From Arminella tubonensis (lineage in GTDB: Bacteria; Pseudomonadota; Alphaproteobacteria; Rhizobiales; Rhizobiaceae): 64,000 nt of DNA. Position numbers and translations under genes: made by a program. The stretch covers positions 391,569 to 455,568 of the forward strand of contig NZ_PCDP01000036.1 of the NCBI RefSeq assembly GCF_003240585.1, read 5' to 3'. Of the stretch, positions 7,695 to 18,880 are shown piece after piece. The stretch's first letter is position 1, and the number at the start of each line of letters is the position of its first letter. The notes under the pieces were generated by a model that was given only the letters and a program-made list of their open reading frames with translations, did no database searches and was not told where the DNA came from.

Positions 7695-9623
7695 TCAGAA
7701 CTCTTCCCAGCTTTCCTTGACTGCGGCTTGACCGCCGAAAGCCTTTGCGACCTGCCCAGCCAGGCGACGCACTGGTGGCGAGGTTGGTTCATGCCTTCCG
7801 CCTGCCGCGTTGACTAGTCGAGGCCGACCCGTTGTGCCAAGCTGGAATTGGCCGACCAGTTCACGCAACTTGCCGCTTTCGGAGGCAAGGGAGGCGCCTG
7901 CCGCGTTCGTCTGCTCCACCATGGCTGCATTCTGCTGGGTCACCTGATCCATTTGATTTACAGCGGTATTCACCTCGGCGAGGCCCAACGATTGCTCTTT
8001 GGCCGAGGTCGCAATCGCGTCCATATGCTGGTTGACGGTGACGATATAGCCTTCGATCGTCTTCAGCGACTCTCCCGTCTCACGCACCAGCCTGACACCG
8101 CTTTGAACTTCGACGCCGGAAATGTGGATCAATGCCTTGATCTCCTTTGCAGCCTGCGCCGAACGCTGGGCCAGTTCACGTACCTCCTGTGCCACGACCG
8201 CGAACCCTTTGCCGGCATCGCCCGCCCTTGCTGCTTCAACACCGGCGTTCAAGGCAAGAAGATTGGTTTGGAAGGCAATCTCATCGATGACACCGATGAT
8301 GTTGGAAACCTGGTTGGAGGACTGTTCGATCTTTTGCATCGCGTCGACGGCGTTGGCCACGACCTTGCCGGACTCAGCGGCACTTGCGTTAGCCTTGACG
8401 GCCACCGTGCGCGCTTCTTCGGCACGTCCGGAAGAGCTGGTTACATTCGCGGTGATTTGATCCAGTGCGGCCGCGGTCTCTTCGAGGGAGGCGGCCTGCT
8501 GTTCGGTGCGTCTGGACAGGTCGTCCGCGCTCTGGCTGATTTCACGCGAGCCGCTATCAATGGCAACGGTCGCCTGGGCAACGGCCTGCAGTGTCTCGCC
8601 AAGCTGCGCCACCGCGCCATTGAGGTCGTGGCGAAGGTTTTCAAAATCCGGTGCGAAAGGCTCATTCAGCTGGAACACCAAATCCCCTGACGCAAGGCGC
8701 CTCAGACCCGCAGCCAAACCCGCCGTCGCCTCCTGGAGCCGTCTCTGAGCAGCCGCCTCCGCTTCTGCGGTCAGGCTTATGCGGTCCGCTTCAGCCTGGT
8801 TCCGCAGGGCTTCGGCGTTTTGCTCCAGCCGCGCTTTTTCGATCGCTGCCTGGCGGAAGACCTCGACGGAGTGCGCCATATTGCCGACCTCGTCCCTTCG
8901 TCCTATGCCGGGAACCGTCACCGCGGTGTCGCCGGCGGCAAGCTTCATCATTGTTTCATTTATGCCGCGCACTGGTCGGACAATATTGCGGCTCAAGAAG
9001 AGGAGGCTAAGGGTGGCTACGACAACCATGGCCAGTCCGCCGCCAATGATTGACGCGCGGGCTGTCGCGCTCGCGGCAGCGGCTCTTGCCTCTCGCTCGC
9101 TCAGAAGTCCGGATTCTGCTTCCGACATTTCCTTTACCTTGGCGCGGATACCGTCCATCGACTGTTTTCCGGCACCTGATATTTCCAACTGGCGGGCAGC
9201 CTCAATCGTCGCCGGGCTTTTCATATGGGCTTTTTCGGCATCGACGATCGTCGACGTCCAGATCTTGGCCAGCCTATCGAGCTCATCAAGGCGTTTCTGT
9301 TGGATCGGGTTATCTGATGTCAGCGTCCGGACCTTGGCGAGTTGTTCGCCATAAGTGGCCGCACCAACCTCCTGCGGATCAAGAAATTTTTCGCTGCCGG
9401 AAATGACATAGCCGCGCATGCCTGTTTCCTGATCGACCATTGCGGCCATGATCGCGTTCAAGCCGCCAAGGACTCTATAAGTATGGTCGGTCCAGGAGGC
9501 AGTTTGTTCCTGACTCGTCATGGATCTGAAGCTAACCGTCGTGACGGCGAGGCTGATAAGGATGAGCACCGACAAGCTCAAAGCGATCTTTCCTAAAATT
9601 CGTAAATTCATAAAAATAGACAT
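7695..9623 (-). CDS. Methyl-accepting chemotaxis protein with CHASE3 sensor
   Basis: A 642-residue transmembrane chemoreceptor. TM1 is at about 11-31; a CHASE3-type periplasmic helical domain follows (DQETGMRGYVISG near 64-76), then TM2 (about 190-211), HAMP (to about 265) and the signalling hairpin with IGVIDEIAFQTNLLALNAG and the glutamate/alanine methylation helices. The protein ends SWEEF, a match to the C-terminal pentapeptide (xWxxF) that recruits CheR/CheB. GGAG precedes ATG 9623; longer in-frame starts are unlikely. No chemotaxis operon is nearby. The ligand is unknown. Confidence 0.9.
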   Translation of the reverse strand: MSIFMNLRILGKIALSLSVLILISLAVTTVSFRSMTSQEQTASWTDHTYRVLGGLNAIMAAMVDQETGMRGYVISGSEKFLDPQEVGAATYGEQLAKVRTLTSDNPIQQKRLDELDRLAKIWTSTIVDAEKAHMKSPATIEAARQLEISGAGKQSMDGIRAKVKEMSEAESGLLSEREARAAAASATARASIIGGGLAMVVVATLSLLFLSRNIVRPVRGINETMMKLAAGDTAVTVPGIGRRDEVGNMAHSVEVFRQAAIEKARLEQNAEALRNQAEADRISLTAEAEAAAQRRLQEATAGLAAGLRRLASGDLVFQLNEPFAPDFENLRHDLNGAVAQLGETLQAVAQATVAIDSGSREISQSADDLSRRTEQQAASLEETAAALDQITANVTSSSGRAEEARTVAVKANASAAESGKVVANAVDAMQKIEQSSNQVSNIIGVIDEIAFQTNLLALNAGVEAARAGDAGKGFAVVAQEVRELAQRSAQAAKEIKALIHISGVEVQSGVRLVRETGESLKTIEGYIVTVNQHMDAIATSAKEQSLGLAEVNTAVNQMDQVTQQNAAMVEQTNAAGASLASESGKLRELVGQFQLGTTGRPRLVNAAGGRHEPTSPPVRRLAGQVAKAFGGQAAVKESWEEF

Positions 9624-10080
9624 CCGAATTCTCCAATAATTTAAAACGCCGTCGAACGGACTCGCTCTCCTCTCCGCCAATCTGTTCTAAGGCGTTGCGA
9701 ATATAGTCGGCGGCGGAGGTCATTTCGGCCGCGGAAAAAAGGAAATGCCGTCACCTGATGTTGGGCATGGCATCGGTATTAATCATAAACATTTACATGG
9801 ATTTAACGTCGATTGTTAATCTAATATGCCTACTATTTTGCGTAAAGCGATGATAAATAATCCATAGATCGAATGACTCGTCGCTGCACAACTGAAGGTT
9901 GCTTATGGGCGCCCAGCGGTCACAGACTGGTGCACTTCTTGCTGTCAATTCCAGTAAGTTTGGGTTAGCTAGCTGCCAAATTGATCCGTCAGGCGCGATG
10001 GCCTGCGACGCGATGCCATGAAAAAGCCTGCAGAGGGTGGTGCTGGCAGCGGTCCGCATACCCATCTCATCGGAAACAGT
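9624..10080. other. AT-rich intergenic region
   Basis: A 457-bp gap between the divergent chemoreceptor and membrane hydrolase genes. Bases 9770-9870 are markedly AT-rich compared with the flanks, as expected for promoters of both genes. No convincing ORF, repeat or RNA structure was found; short frames at 9532-9723 and 9793-10113 (both minus) lack coding character. Confidence 0.5.
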
Positions 10081-11232
10081 ATGAATCGCATTGCAAAAAG
10101 GGTGGTTCTCCACTTCCCTGGCTTCGAACCCCTAGATGCCGCGGCCCACCGGGCTCGCTACGGTCGGTCCGCAAGACAGAGTGCCTCGGCATGGGACTAT
10201 TCCGCAGAAATGGGTGAGCTGGAGGACTTCGGCGCTGCTCCCTATTTCGATATCAGGACAAAGGGCGAAGAGTGGGAGACTCACAGCCGAATCCATGTGC
10301 TTGACCACAACGAGATTGTGACGCGGCTGAACGGCCGCAATCTGCTGGTTCGACTTTTAACGGGTTACCTTGCAGCGTTGCGTGTTGCGTTCGGCGGAGG
10401 ATTGGTCGGCTACTTCCGTCATGCCTGGCGCTTCGGCCTGTTTTTCATCTTCCCATTTTTGCTCATCCTCATCGGACTGCTGATCAGCCTTGCAATCGTG
10501 CTCGCGCCGCATGTTGCCGGCCTCCCCAACTGGACCCTGCTTCTCGCCGTGCCGATAGCAACTGCATTCTTTGTGTATCTCTTTGCGCCGCAGGCCGAGC
10601 GGTTACACACCATGCATCTCTTTTCCGATTGGGAGCTGGCGGTGGCGATGGGCGGTTCGAATGACGCCAGCGTCGAGCGTTGGATCGAGGCTTGTGCGGC
10701 AAGTGCCCGCAAGGCCTTCGACGAGCCCGCGGATGAATACGTAGTTTCATCGCATAGCATGGGTTCAAGTGCTGCGGCACACGTGATCGGCTTGCTTCTG
10801 GAGCGCGAGCCGGATCTTTTTGCCGGCAAGCGCGTCGTCTTCAGCACGCTCGGCAGCGCGATCCTGCAGTGCGCATTGCTGCACTCGGCGTCCGTTCTTC
10901 GCTCTCGCGTAGGAGTGATCGCCCGTTGCAAACAGATATTCTGGACCGACGTCCATTGCCTGACCGATGCCATCCACTTTTACAAGGCGCAGGTTGCGGC
11001 TCTTTGCGGGGAGAGTGAGGCACCACAGGCGACGATTGTCTTCATACGCTTCAAGACGATGCTGACTGAAGAACATTATCGCCGGATCAAGATGGATTTT
11101 CTGCGGGTGCACCGCCAATATGTGCTCGGTCCGGACCGTCGAGCGGCCTTCGACTTCACGCTCATGACGGCGGGGCCGTTGCCGGCGTCCGATTTTGCCG
11201 GTTTTACACAGTCGAAGATGCCCGCTCTATAA
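10081..11232 (+). CDS. Predicted membrane-anchored alpha/beta hydrolase-like protein
   Basis: 383 residues from ATG 10081, preceded by GGAAACAG. After a soluble N-terminal region (VVLHFPGFEPLD, then an SxxxWDYSAEMG stretch) two strongly hydrophobic segments follow at about 125-145 and 155-180. The C-terminal half carries VVSSHSMGSSAAAHVIG, a nucleophile-elbow-like S-H-S-M-G, and later a FIRFKTM strand. This suggests a lipase/esterase-type fold attached to the inner membrane, but the catalytic acid and His are not certain. I do not recognise a named family. It is inserted with the chemoreceptor between bolA and grxD. Confidence 0.7.
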   Translation: MNRIAKRVVLHFPGFEPLDAAAHRARYGRSARQSASAWDYSAEMGELEDFGAAPYFDIRTKGEEWETHSRIHVLDHNEIVTRLNGRNLLVRLLTGYLAALRVAFGGGLVGYFRHAWRFGLFFIFPFLLILIGLLISLAIVLAPHVAGLPNWTLLLAVPIATAFFVYLFAPQAERLHTMHLFSDWELAVAMGGSNDASVERWIEACAASARKAFDEPADEYVVSSHSMGSSAAAHVIGLLLEREPDLFAGKRVVFSTLGSAILQCALLHSASVLRSRVGVIARCKQIFWTDVHCLTDAIHFYKAQVAALCGESEAPQATIVFIRFKTMLTEEHYRRIKMDFLRVHRQYVLGPDRRAAFDFTLMTAGPLPASDFAGFTQSKMPAL

Positions 11233-11240
11233 GCGGGCAT
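11218..11240. terminator. Hairpin spanning the stop codon of the membrane hydrolase gene
   Basis: ATGCCCGC and GCGGGCAT form a perfect 8-bp stem whose loop contains the TAA stop. It lies between the convergent hydrolase and bolA genes. There is no clear U-tract on either side, so termination activity is uncertain. Confidence 0.4.
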
Positions 11241-11257
11241 CGGTCTATAGTGTGATT

Positions 11258-11491
11258 TCAGTCCGGTGCCGATGTCTGCAGAGCCAAGGCATGCAAGACG
11301 CCGCCCATGTTGCCCTTCAGGGCGTCATAGACCATCTTGTGCTGTTGCACACGGCTCTTGCCGCGAAAGACCTCTGCCACGACCTCTGCAGCATAATGAT
11401 CGCCATCGCCCGCCAGGTCACGGATCGTCACTTTTGCACCGGGAATGCCGGACTTGATCATGTCTTCGATGTCGCCGGGATTCATGGGCAT
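11258..11491 (-). CDS. bolA: BolA family protein
   Basis: A 77-residue BolA/IbaG-type protein, a KH-like fold that binds a shared 2Fe-2S cluster with CGFS glutaredoxins such as the GrxD encoded at 7.1 kb. It begins MPMNPGDIEDMIKSGIPGA and contains the conserved DGDHYAAEVV, then the VQQHKMVYDAL helix with the invariant His and the NMGGVLHALAL end. Length and ending fit the short BolA group found next to purL in rhizobia. It lies 23 bp downstream of purL on the same strand, so co-transcription is likely. Confidence 0.93.
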   Translation of the reverse strand: MPMNPGDIEDMIKSGIPGAKVTIRDLAGDGDHYAAEVVAEVFRGKSRVQQHKMVYDALKGNMGGVLHALALQTSAPD

Positions 11492-11514
11492 GCTGGATAA
11501 AACCTCATTCTTGT

Positions 11515-13776
<2,262 letters not shown>

Positions 13777-13873
13777 TTAGGGGTCTCTTTAGCGCATGTG
13801 AACCGGTCGTGCGACAGGAAAATGGCCGCCATTCACAGCGGCGGCCATCAGGCATGCAATCGGATTTCGGAAA

Positions 13874-14455
13874 TCAGAACTTGTAGCCGACCATGAGACC
13901 GGCGCGGGTCATGCCGCCGTTTGGGCCGTCGCAGAGATTGGCATGCGATGAGTGTGCCACCTGCGCCATTAGGCTCCAGTGATTGTCGAAATTATAACCG
14001 GCGCCAACATATTCGTGGAAGAGCAGGTGACAGCCGAGCTTGGGGCCATCGTTTTCATCAGTGAGATTGCCGTTGTGAACCACGCCGCCAAAGCCGGCCT
14101 CGGTAAAGACCTTGCTCGAATAGGTCATGGTCCAGGAGAGGCCGCTGTAGAGCTGGCTTGCTGATCCGCCTGTCCCGATCGAGGTGCCGAGATGAATACG
14201 TGGATGCGACAGTTGCTCTTTCCAATCGCCGGCCGGGTCATAGCCGAACGGATTGAACAGCACCTGGACCTCTGGGAACACACCACTTTCGTGGTCATGT
14301 CCGGTCTGGATCGATCCACTGGCGCCAAATCGCATTTCGTCGAATATCTTGGTGTCGCCGGCAACTGCCGGCTGGTTCGCGAACGGGCCCAACAAGGCAA
14401 ATACCGAAACTGCCGCCGCCGAAAAACGTCGGCCGAATCTGACCCGTTGGTGCAT
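13874..14455 (-). CDS. PagL-like acyloxyacyl hydrolase (lipid A 3-O-deacylase family)
   Basis: An outer-membrane beta-barrel esterase family that removes a 3-O-linked acyl chain from lipid A. 193 residues with a signal peptide (hydrophobic 11-29, cleavage near AVA-GD at 33). The HSSHA motif has H168 and S170 at the spacing of the PagL catalytic His/Ser pair, and E148 or a later acidic residue could complete the site. The chain ends in Phe (VGYKF), the usual signal for outer-membrane barrel insertion. It lies between purL and the MocR regulator on the same strand with gaps over 100 bp. Confidence 0.75.
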   Translation of the reverse strand: MHQRVRFGRRFSAAAVSVFALLGPFANQPAVAGDTKIFDEMRFGASGSIQTGHDHESGVFPEVQVLFNPFGYDPAGDWKEQLSHPRIHLGTSIGTGGSASQLYSGLSWTMTYSSKVFTEAGFGGVVHNGNLTDENDGPKLGCHLLFHEYVGAGYNFDNHWSLMAQVAHSSHANLCDGPNGGMTRAGLMVGYKF

Positions 14456-14589
14456 GAAAAGAATCCCCCGAATCTCTGCGAATCGCGCACGTATTAGCTA
14501 ATTGGTAGCATCAAGAAGGGGGAGGTAAAGAAGGTGCGTAAGCATATTATTCTTTTCGAATTCTATGCGGCTAAACTGCAACAGTTGTG

Positions 14590-16008
14590 TCAGCTATAGC
14601 TGTCGTAACTCGCAGAGCCGTTTTCCAGTAACCTTCGGAGCGTCATGAAGCCAGCTGTTACTTCTTCTCTGCTCTGCGGCGAGGAGAAGGCGACGCGAAT
14701 GCGATAGTAAGCCTTCTCCGTTCGTGCAGCTTTGAACTCGTCCTCGTCGTCGACAAGAACGCCTGCAGCGAGCGCAGCGTTCTTGAAAGTGCCGGACAGC
14801 CAGGGTTCCGGCAGCTTCAGCCACAGAAACGGCACATGCGGGTCCGACTGGAATTCGAATCCGGCAAATGCCTCTCGTGCGATCGCCTCGCGAGCGCGTA
14901 TTTCCTCGACGGCTTTTCGGCGAAGCACCGGCGCGTGGCCGCTGAGGACGAGGCGGGCGCCTGTTTCTGCCAGGATGAAGGGCAGTCCGCCCGTGGTCAT
15001 CTTGTGGGTGACCTTGACCCGCTGGGCAAAATGCGGCGGGCAGGCGACCCATCCGCCACGCAGGCCCGCAGTTACTGATTTTGACAGGCCGCTTACCAGA
15101 AAGGTCCGCTCAGGCGCGATACTTGCCAATAGCGGGTTCGCGTCTTCCGTCATACCGCCATAGATATCGTCCTCGATCAGCCACACGCTATGGCGCCGCG
15201 CGATGGCGGCGATTGCGCGGCGCCGTACCTCCGGCATGGTCGTCAGGGTGGGATTGTGCGCCGTCGGCATCAGGAAGGCGAGGCGAGGATGTTGCTGCTG
15301 GCAAAGACGCTCGAAATCGTCGGGGATCATGCCGTGTTCGTCCGAGTCGACGAGGATGGAACGGCGGCCCAGCAGCCGTGCGGCACGGCTGACCTGCGTG
15401 TAGGTCAGGGTCTCGAAGACGATCTTGTCGCCGGGCGACGTTACCGCAGAAATGACCGCGATGGCGGCTGCGTGCGCGCCAAGTGTCGGCACGATATTCT
15501 CGACCGCGGCCTGCCAGCCATTGCGACTTAGCCATATCTGGCCGGCCTGATACCAGCTGGCGGGGAAGCTGCGGGAATAGGACGATATTTCCACGCGGCG
15601 ATCACGGCTGATGTCGGCAAAAAGCTGACCGATGATTTCACCCTGGCCAATGTCCGGTGCCGCGGTGGTATCGAAGCGGATACTGGCGACCGGTGCGTCG
15701 ACGCCACGCGTCCCGGAGAGCGCCTGGGTTATCGGGTCGATCTGTTGAATTGGCTGGCTGTTGCTGCGATCGAGCACATAGGTGCCGCGTCCGACCTCGC
15801 CCGCCACGAGCCCACGTTCGTGCACCAACGCATAGGCTCGACTGATTGTCCCTATTGTCACCCCGATGTCGAAAGCGAGATTGCGTTGCGGTGGCAGCTT
15901 CGCACCCGGCGGCAATACGCCGTGCGATATGGCGGTCTCTATGCTGTCGGCGACCCGGATATAAACCGGCCCGCTTCCGTTCGATATGTCAGGAAGCCAA
16001 TTTGTCAT
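14590..16008 (-). CDS. MocR-type transcriptional regulator (GntR helix-turn-helix + aminotransferase domain)
   Basis: 472 residues. Residues 13-80 are a GntR winged helix (VYIRVADSIETAI, then LPPQRNLAFDIGV and ISRAYALVHERGLV); the rest is a fold-type-I aminotransferase domain with HNP (251-253), EDDIYGG (279-285) and the PLP lysine in SGLSK (K310). MocR proteins use the PLP domain as an effector sensor. Target unknown; the divergent DUF1127 gene is the natural candidate. A perfect inverted repeat covers its own start codon. An alternative start 27 bp upstream would place the repeat inside the gene. Confidence 0.85.
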   Translation of the reverse strand: MTNWLPDISNGSGPVYIRVADSIETAISHGVLPPGAKLPPQRNLAFDIGVTIGTISRAYALVHERGLVAGEVGRGTYVLDRSNSQPIQQIDPITQALSGTRGVDAPVASIRFDTTAAPDIGQGEIIGQLFADISRDRRVEISSYSRSFPASWYQAGQIWLSRNGWQAAVENIVPTLGAHAAAIAVISAVTSPGDKIVFETLTYTQVSRAARLLGRRSILVDSDEHGMIPDDFERLCQQQHPRLAFLMPTAHNPTLTTMPEVRRRAIAAIARRHSVWLIEDDIYGGMTEDANPLLASIAPERTFLVSGLSKSVTAGLRGGWVACPPHFAQRVKVTHKMTTGGLPFILAETGARLVLSGHAPVLRRKAVEEIRAREAIAREAFAGFEFQSDPHVPFLWLKLPEPWLSGTFKNAALAAGVLVDDEDEFKAARTEKAYYRIRVAFSSPQSREEVTAGFMTLRRLLENGSASYDSYS

Positions 16009-16016
16009 GGTGACAA
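16002..16016. promoter_or_regulatory. Perfect 6-3-6 inverted repeat over the MocR start codon (candidate operator)
   Basis: TTGTCATGGTGACAA: two 6-bp arms around TGG, with the regulator's start codon inside. It lies in the spacer shared with the divergent DUF1127 gene, a plausible site for autoregulation. No binding data; inferred from symmetry and position. Confidence 0.4.
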
Positions 16017-16110
16017 TCGATAGATTGAATAGCAATCAGAGTCAATATTAGAAGAAAATGCACCGCAAAGCTAGTCTGCGGCGTAGTTCGACTAATTGGT
16101 GGTCAGTAAA

Positions 16111-16356
16111 ATGGGTACAATAGATACAATGTCTTCCGATGAAGAGCATCTCCGCCTGTCAGGCTCGATCGGCGTTGCGGGTTGGAAGTCGATGCGTGCC
16201 ATCGCCTCCTGGCTCCTTGAGGAAGCCAGGATCTGGGCGAGCAAGCGCGCGAGCCGGAAGGTGCTGCGGGATCTAACCGACGGTGAATTACTCGACATCG
16301 GGCTCACCCGCAGCGAGGCGAACCGCGAAGTGAACAGGTCGTTTTTCTGGGATTGA
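16111..16356 (+). CDS. DUF1127 small protein
   Basis: 81 residues from ATG 16111; a TTG 15 bp upstream and an ATG 18 bp downstream are in frame and no start has a strong ribosome site. The C-terminal 35 residues (SRKVLRDLTDGELLDIGLTR, then a short tail) are a clear DUF1127 domain, an arginine-rich helix pair that in Agrobacterium and Rhodobacter relatives affects RNA metabolism and phosphate or carbon responses. A Trp-containing amphipathic helix (SMRAIASWLLEEARIWASK) precedes it. Divergent from the MocR gene, which may control it. Confidence 0.8.
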   Translation: MGTIDTMSSDEEHLRLSGSIGVAGWKSMRAIASWLLEEARIWASKRASRKVLRDLTDGELLDIGLTRSEANREVNRSFFWD

Positions 16357-16374
16357 TGCCTACCGAAGGCGGTA

Positions 16375-16779
16375 TCAGCAGCTCTTCGCGCCGCCCGCCC
16401 AGCGATTGACGTCGTTGGTGATCCGAGCGGATGCCGGGCCGCTCATCATCGGACCGAAGGCCTCCATCCTTGCCGGGTTACCCTCGGCCTGCACGACAAG
16501 CAGCGGACGTCCTGCAGGATTGCTGCGTGGAACGACGAGGATACGTGGGCGACCCGTGTAGGAATTGAGCTCCGGTGCCAACGAGTAACTTGCGAATGCC
16601 GGATCGGAAGACTTGAACCAGCAGCCGTTGGCACTGACGGCCACTCGTTCCATCGTCGACAAAGCGCTGTGAGCATCTGTGGTGACGATCGGCGCTTTTG
16701 ACTGGCAGGATGCAATAAGCGTAGCCAGGGCGGCGACGGCAGAGGCGGCGTAGAAACGGCTGGAAAGGCTGAAGCGCAT
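16375..16779 (-). CDS. Hypothetical lipoprotein
   Basis: 134 residues from the ATG at 16779. The N-terminus (MRFSLSSRFYAASAVAALAT) is a signal sequence ending in the lipobox IASC, with Cys25 as the lipidated residue. The mature part has two further cysteines: one in a NGCWFK segment, and the C-terminal residue itself (GGAKSC). A GRPRILVVPR and RPLLVVQAEG pair looks like two beta strands. No family recognised. It ends 18 bp from the convergent DUF1127 gene and lies 130 bp downstream of purQ on the same strand. Confidence 0.65.
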   Translation of the reverse strand: MRFSLSSRFYAASAVAALATLIASCQSKAPIVTTDAHSALSTMERVAVSANGCWFKSSDPAFASYSLAPELNSYTGRPRILVVPRSNPAGRPLLVVQAEGNPARMEAFGPMMSGPASARITNDVNRWAGGAKSC

Positions 16780-16909
16780 CGATTTATCTTTCGTCAGGCA
16801 GGAGTTGGATGCTCGTAGAGCAAGGCGGCAAAAAGGGGAATCCCTTTCCGCCACTGTCGTTCGACGAATGAACGTCGTTTGCGTTCTCTGGAATTGACGG
16901 TTGAATACC

Positions 16910-17581
16910 TCAGGCCGCTATCACGTCGAGCGCCGAGGCGAAAAGTCCGCGGCCATCTGAACCGCCGTGAGCGGATTCGATGAGATTCTCGGGATGCGGC
17001 ATCATACCAAGCACGTTGCCCCTGGCGTTTATGACGGCCGCGATGTCGTTCATCGAGCCATTCGGGTTGGTGCCTTCGGCATAGCGGAACACGACCTGGC
17101 CATTGCCTTCGATCGTGGACAGGGTCTCGCTATCGGCGAAGTAGTTGCCGTCGTGATGGGCAATCGGGCAGCGGATGATCTGACCCTTGGAATAGGCACG
17201 CGTGAAGTCCGTCTCGGCATTGGCGACTTCGAGTTTGATTTCCTTGCAGACGAACTTGAGCGAGGCGTTGCGCATCAAGGCGCCTGGCAGCATGCCTGCT
17301 TCGACCAGAATCTGGAAACCGTTGCAGACGCCGAGAACCTTCACGCCTTTGTCGGCCTTCTCCCTGATTGCCTGCATGACCGGCATGCGTGCAGCAATCG
17401 CGCCACAGCGCAGGTAGTCGCCGTACGAAAATCCACCGGGAATGACGATCAGGTCGACATCGGGGATTTCCGTCTCGGTCTGCCAGACGGTGACTGGAGC
17501 CTTGCCCGAAATCTTGGTCAGCGCCGCGATCATGTCGCGGTCACGATTGAGGCCTGGAAGTTGGACGACGGCTGATTTCAT
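16910..17581 (-). CDS. purQ: Phosphoribosylformylglycinamidine synthase subunit PurQ
   Basis: The glutaminase subunit that delivers ammonia to PurL. 223 residues, class I amidotransferase: oxyanion [13 protein letters not shown] (49-61), nucleophile Cys86 in LGVCNGFQ, and the MPHPEN segment supplying the His/Glu. Its ATG at 17581 overlaps the stop of the 85-residue coiled-coil gene by 4 bp, so the two are translationally coupled in the purC-purS-ORF-purQ run. Confidence 0.97.
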   Translation of the reverse strand: MKSAVVQLPGLNRDRDMIAALTKISGKAPVTVWQTETEIPDVDLIVIPGGFSYGDYLRCGAIAARMPVMQAIREKADKGVKVLGVCNGFQILVEAGMLPGALMRNASLKFVCKEIKLEVANAETDFTRAYSKGQIIRCPIAHHDGNYFADSETLSTIEGNGQVVFRYAEGTNPNGSMNDIAAVINARGNVLGMMPHPENLIESAHGGSDGRGLFASALDVIAA

Positions 17582-17835
17582 GGGTGCGGTTCAAACCTTG
17601 CTTGTGCTTCTGCGAGTTCGCGCAGTTCCAGACGATTTTCGATGCGATCGAGGCGATCCAGGATTTGCGTATTGACCGAATGCAGGTTGTTTATGTCACC
17701 CTGCATGACATGCATATGGTTGCGAAGGCCGTTTATATCGTTTCGCATATCGCGTTGGCCCTCTTTCAAAGAGGAGATATCAGCCTGAATCCTTCTGAGA
17801 ATCTCAAAAAGCAGATCTTGATTCAATTCAGTCAT
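17578..17835 (-). CDS. Small coiled-coil protein embedded in the pur operon
   Basis: 85 residues, almost entirely predicted helix with heptad spacing ([19 protein letters not shown], then [12 protein letters not shown], then [17 protein letters not shown]). It has no catalytic motif, signal peptide or membrane segment. It lies 19 bp after purS and overlaps purQ by ATGA, so it is made in step with FGAM synthase subunits. A similar small gene is, as far as I recall, found at this place in other rhizobia. Its role is unknown; a structural partner of the complex is one possibility, an unrelated passenger another. Confidence 0.75.
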   Translation of the reverse strand: MTELNQDLLFEILRRIQADISSLKEGQRDMRNDINGLRNHMHVMQGDINNLHSVNTQILDRLDRIENRLELRELAEAQARFEPHP

Positions 17836-17854
17836 CCGGCTTTCTCCACAACCT

Positions 17855-18097
17855 TCAGTCGAGAGAAATCGTATAGTTCTCGATCACCGTGTTTGCGAGG
17901 AGTTTTTCGCACATTGCCTTGATGTCGGCTTCGGCGCGGGTTTTGTCGACGCCGTCGAGCGTAAGGTCGAATACCTTGCCCTGCCGGATCTGGTCGACGC
18001 CTTCGAAGCCGAGCGCGCCGAGCGCTCCTTCTATAGCCTTGCCCTGGGGATCGAGAACGCCGTTCTTCAGCGTGACTGTTACGCGAGCCTTGATCAC
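17855..18097 (-). CDS. purS: Phosphoribosylformylglycinamidine synthase subunit PurS
   Basis: The small subunit that bridges PurL and PurQ and completes the ammonia channel. 80 residues starting MIKARVTVTLKNGVLDPQGK, with the GALGALGFEGVDQIRQGKVF core typical of the family. It is 18 bp after purC on the same strand. Confidence 0.95.
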   Translation of the reverse strand: MIKARVTVTLKNGVLDPQGKAIEGALGALGFEGVDQIRQGKVFDLTLDGVDKTRAEADIKAMCEKLLANTVIENYTISLD

Positions 18098-18115
18098 GAT
18101 TGTCCTTTCGTGCCT

Positions 18116-18880
18116 TTACTTGACGAGAACAGGGCCGGTGCCGCGCACAGGCTCGTTTTCATTGATGATACCGAGACGGCGCGCAACTTCGGAATAGGCT
18201 TCCAGAAGCCCGCCCAGGTCGCGGCGAAAGCGGTCCTTGTCCATCTTCTCATGGGTTTCGACGTCCCAAAGACGGCAGGAATCAGGCGAGATCTCGTCTG
18301 CTAGGATAATGCGCATCATGTCACCTTCAAACAGGCGGCCGCATTCGATCTTGAAGTCGACGAGCTGGATGCCAACGCCGAGGAAGAGGCCGGTCATGAA
18401 GTCGTTGACACGGATGGCGAGCGCCATGATGTCATCGAGTTCTGCAGGGTTCGCCCATCCGAAAGCCGTGATGTGCTCTTCCGAAACCATCGGGTCGTTC
18501 AGCGCATCGGACTTGTAGTAGAACTCGATGATCGAACGCGGCAGGACTACGCCTTCCTCGATGCCGAGGCGCTGCGCAAGCGAACCGGCGGCGACATTGC
18601 GCACGACGATCTCAAGCGGAATCATCTCCACTTCCTTGATCAGCTGCTCGCGCATGTTGAGGCGGCGGATAAAGTGTGTGGGAATGCCGATCTTGTTCAG
18701 ATGGCTGAATATATATTCGCAAATGCGGTTGTTCAGAACGCCCTTGCCGTCGATGACTTCATGCTTTTTCTTGTTGAACGCGGTGGCGTCATCCTTGAAA
18801 AACTGAATCAATGTTCCCGGCTCAGGTCCTTCATACAGGATCTTGGCCTTGCCTTCGTAGATACGGCGGCGACGGTTCAT
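18116..18880 (-). CDS. purC: SAICAR synthetase (phosphoribosylaminoimidazole-succinocarboxamide synthase)
   Basis: Joins CAIR and aspartate with ATP to make SAICAR. 254 residues from the ATG at 18880 ([18 protein letters not shown]), preceded by AGAGAA; a longer frame exists but the family starts at RRxIYEGKAK. Motifs: FKDDATAFN, the substrate loop around [14 protein letters not shown], and [10 protein letters not shown] with the [12 protein letters not shown]g/aspartate region. It leads the purC-purS-ORF-purQ transcript. Confidence 0.96.
   Translation of the reverse strand: MNRRRRIYEGKAKILYEGPEPGTLIQFFKDDATAFNKKKHEVIDGKGVLNNRICEYIFSHLNKIGIPTHFIRRLNMREQLIKEVEMIPLEIVVRNVAAGSLAQRLGIEEGVVLPRSIIEFYYKSDALNDPMVSEEHITAFGWANPAELDDIMALAIRVNDFMTGLFLGVGIQLVDFKIECGRLFEGDMMRIILADEISPDSCRLWDVETHEKMDKDRFRRDLGGLLEAYSEVARRLGIINENEPVRGTGPVLVK

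Noticed and set aside
9532..9723. 63-residue minus strand ORF overlapping the chemoreceptor start
   Set aside because: Could be a leader peptide, but it overlaps the CDS in another frame and lacks a ribosome site.
9793..10113. 106-residue minus strand ORF in the AT-rich gap
   Set aside because: Covers the start of the + strand hydrolase gene and shows no domain or coding bias.
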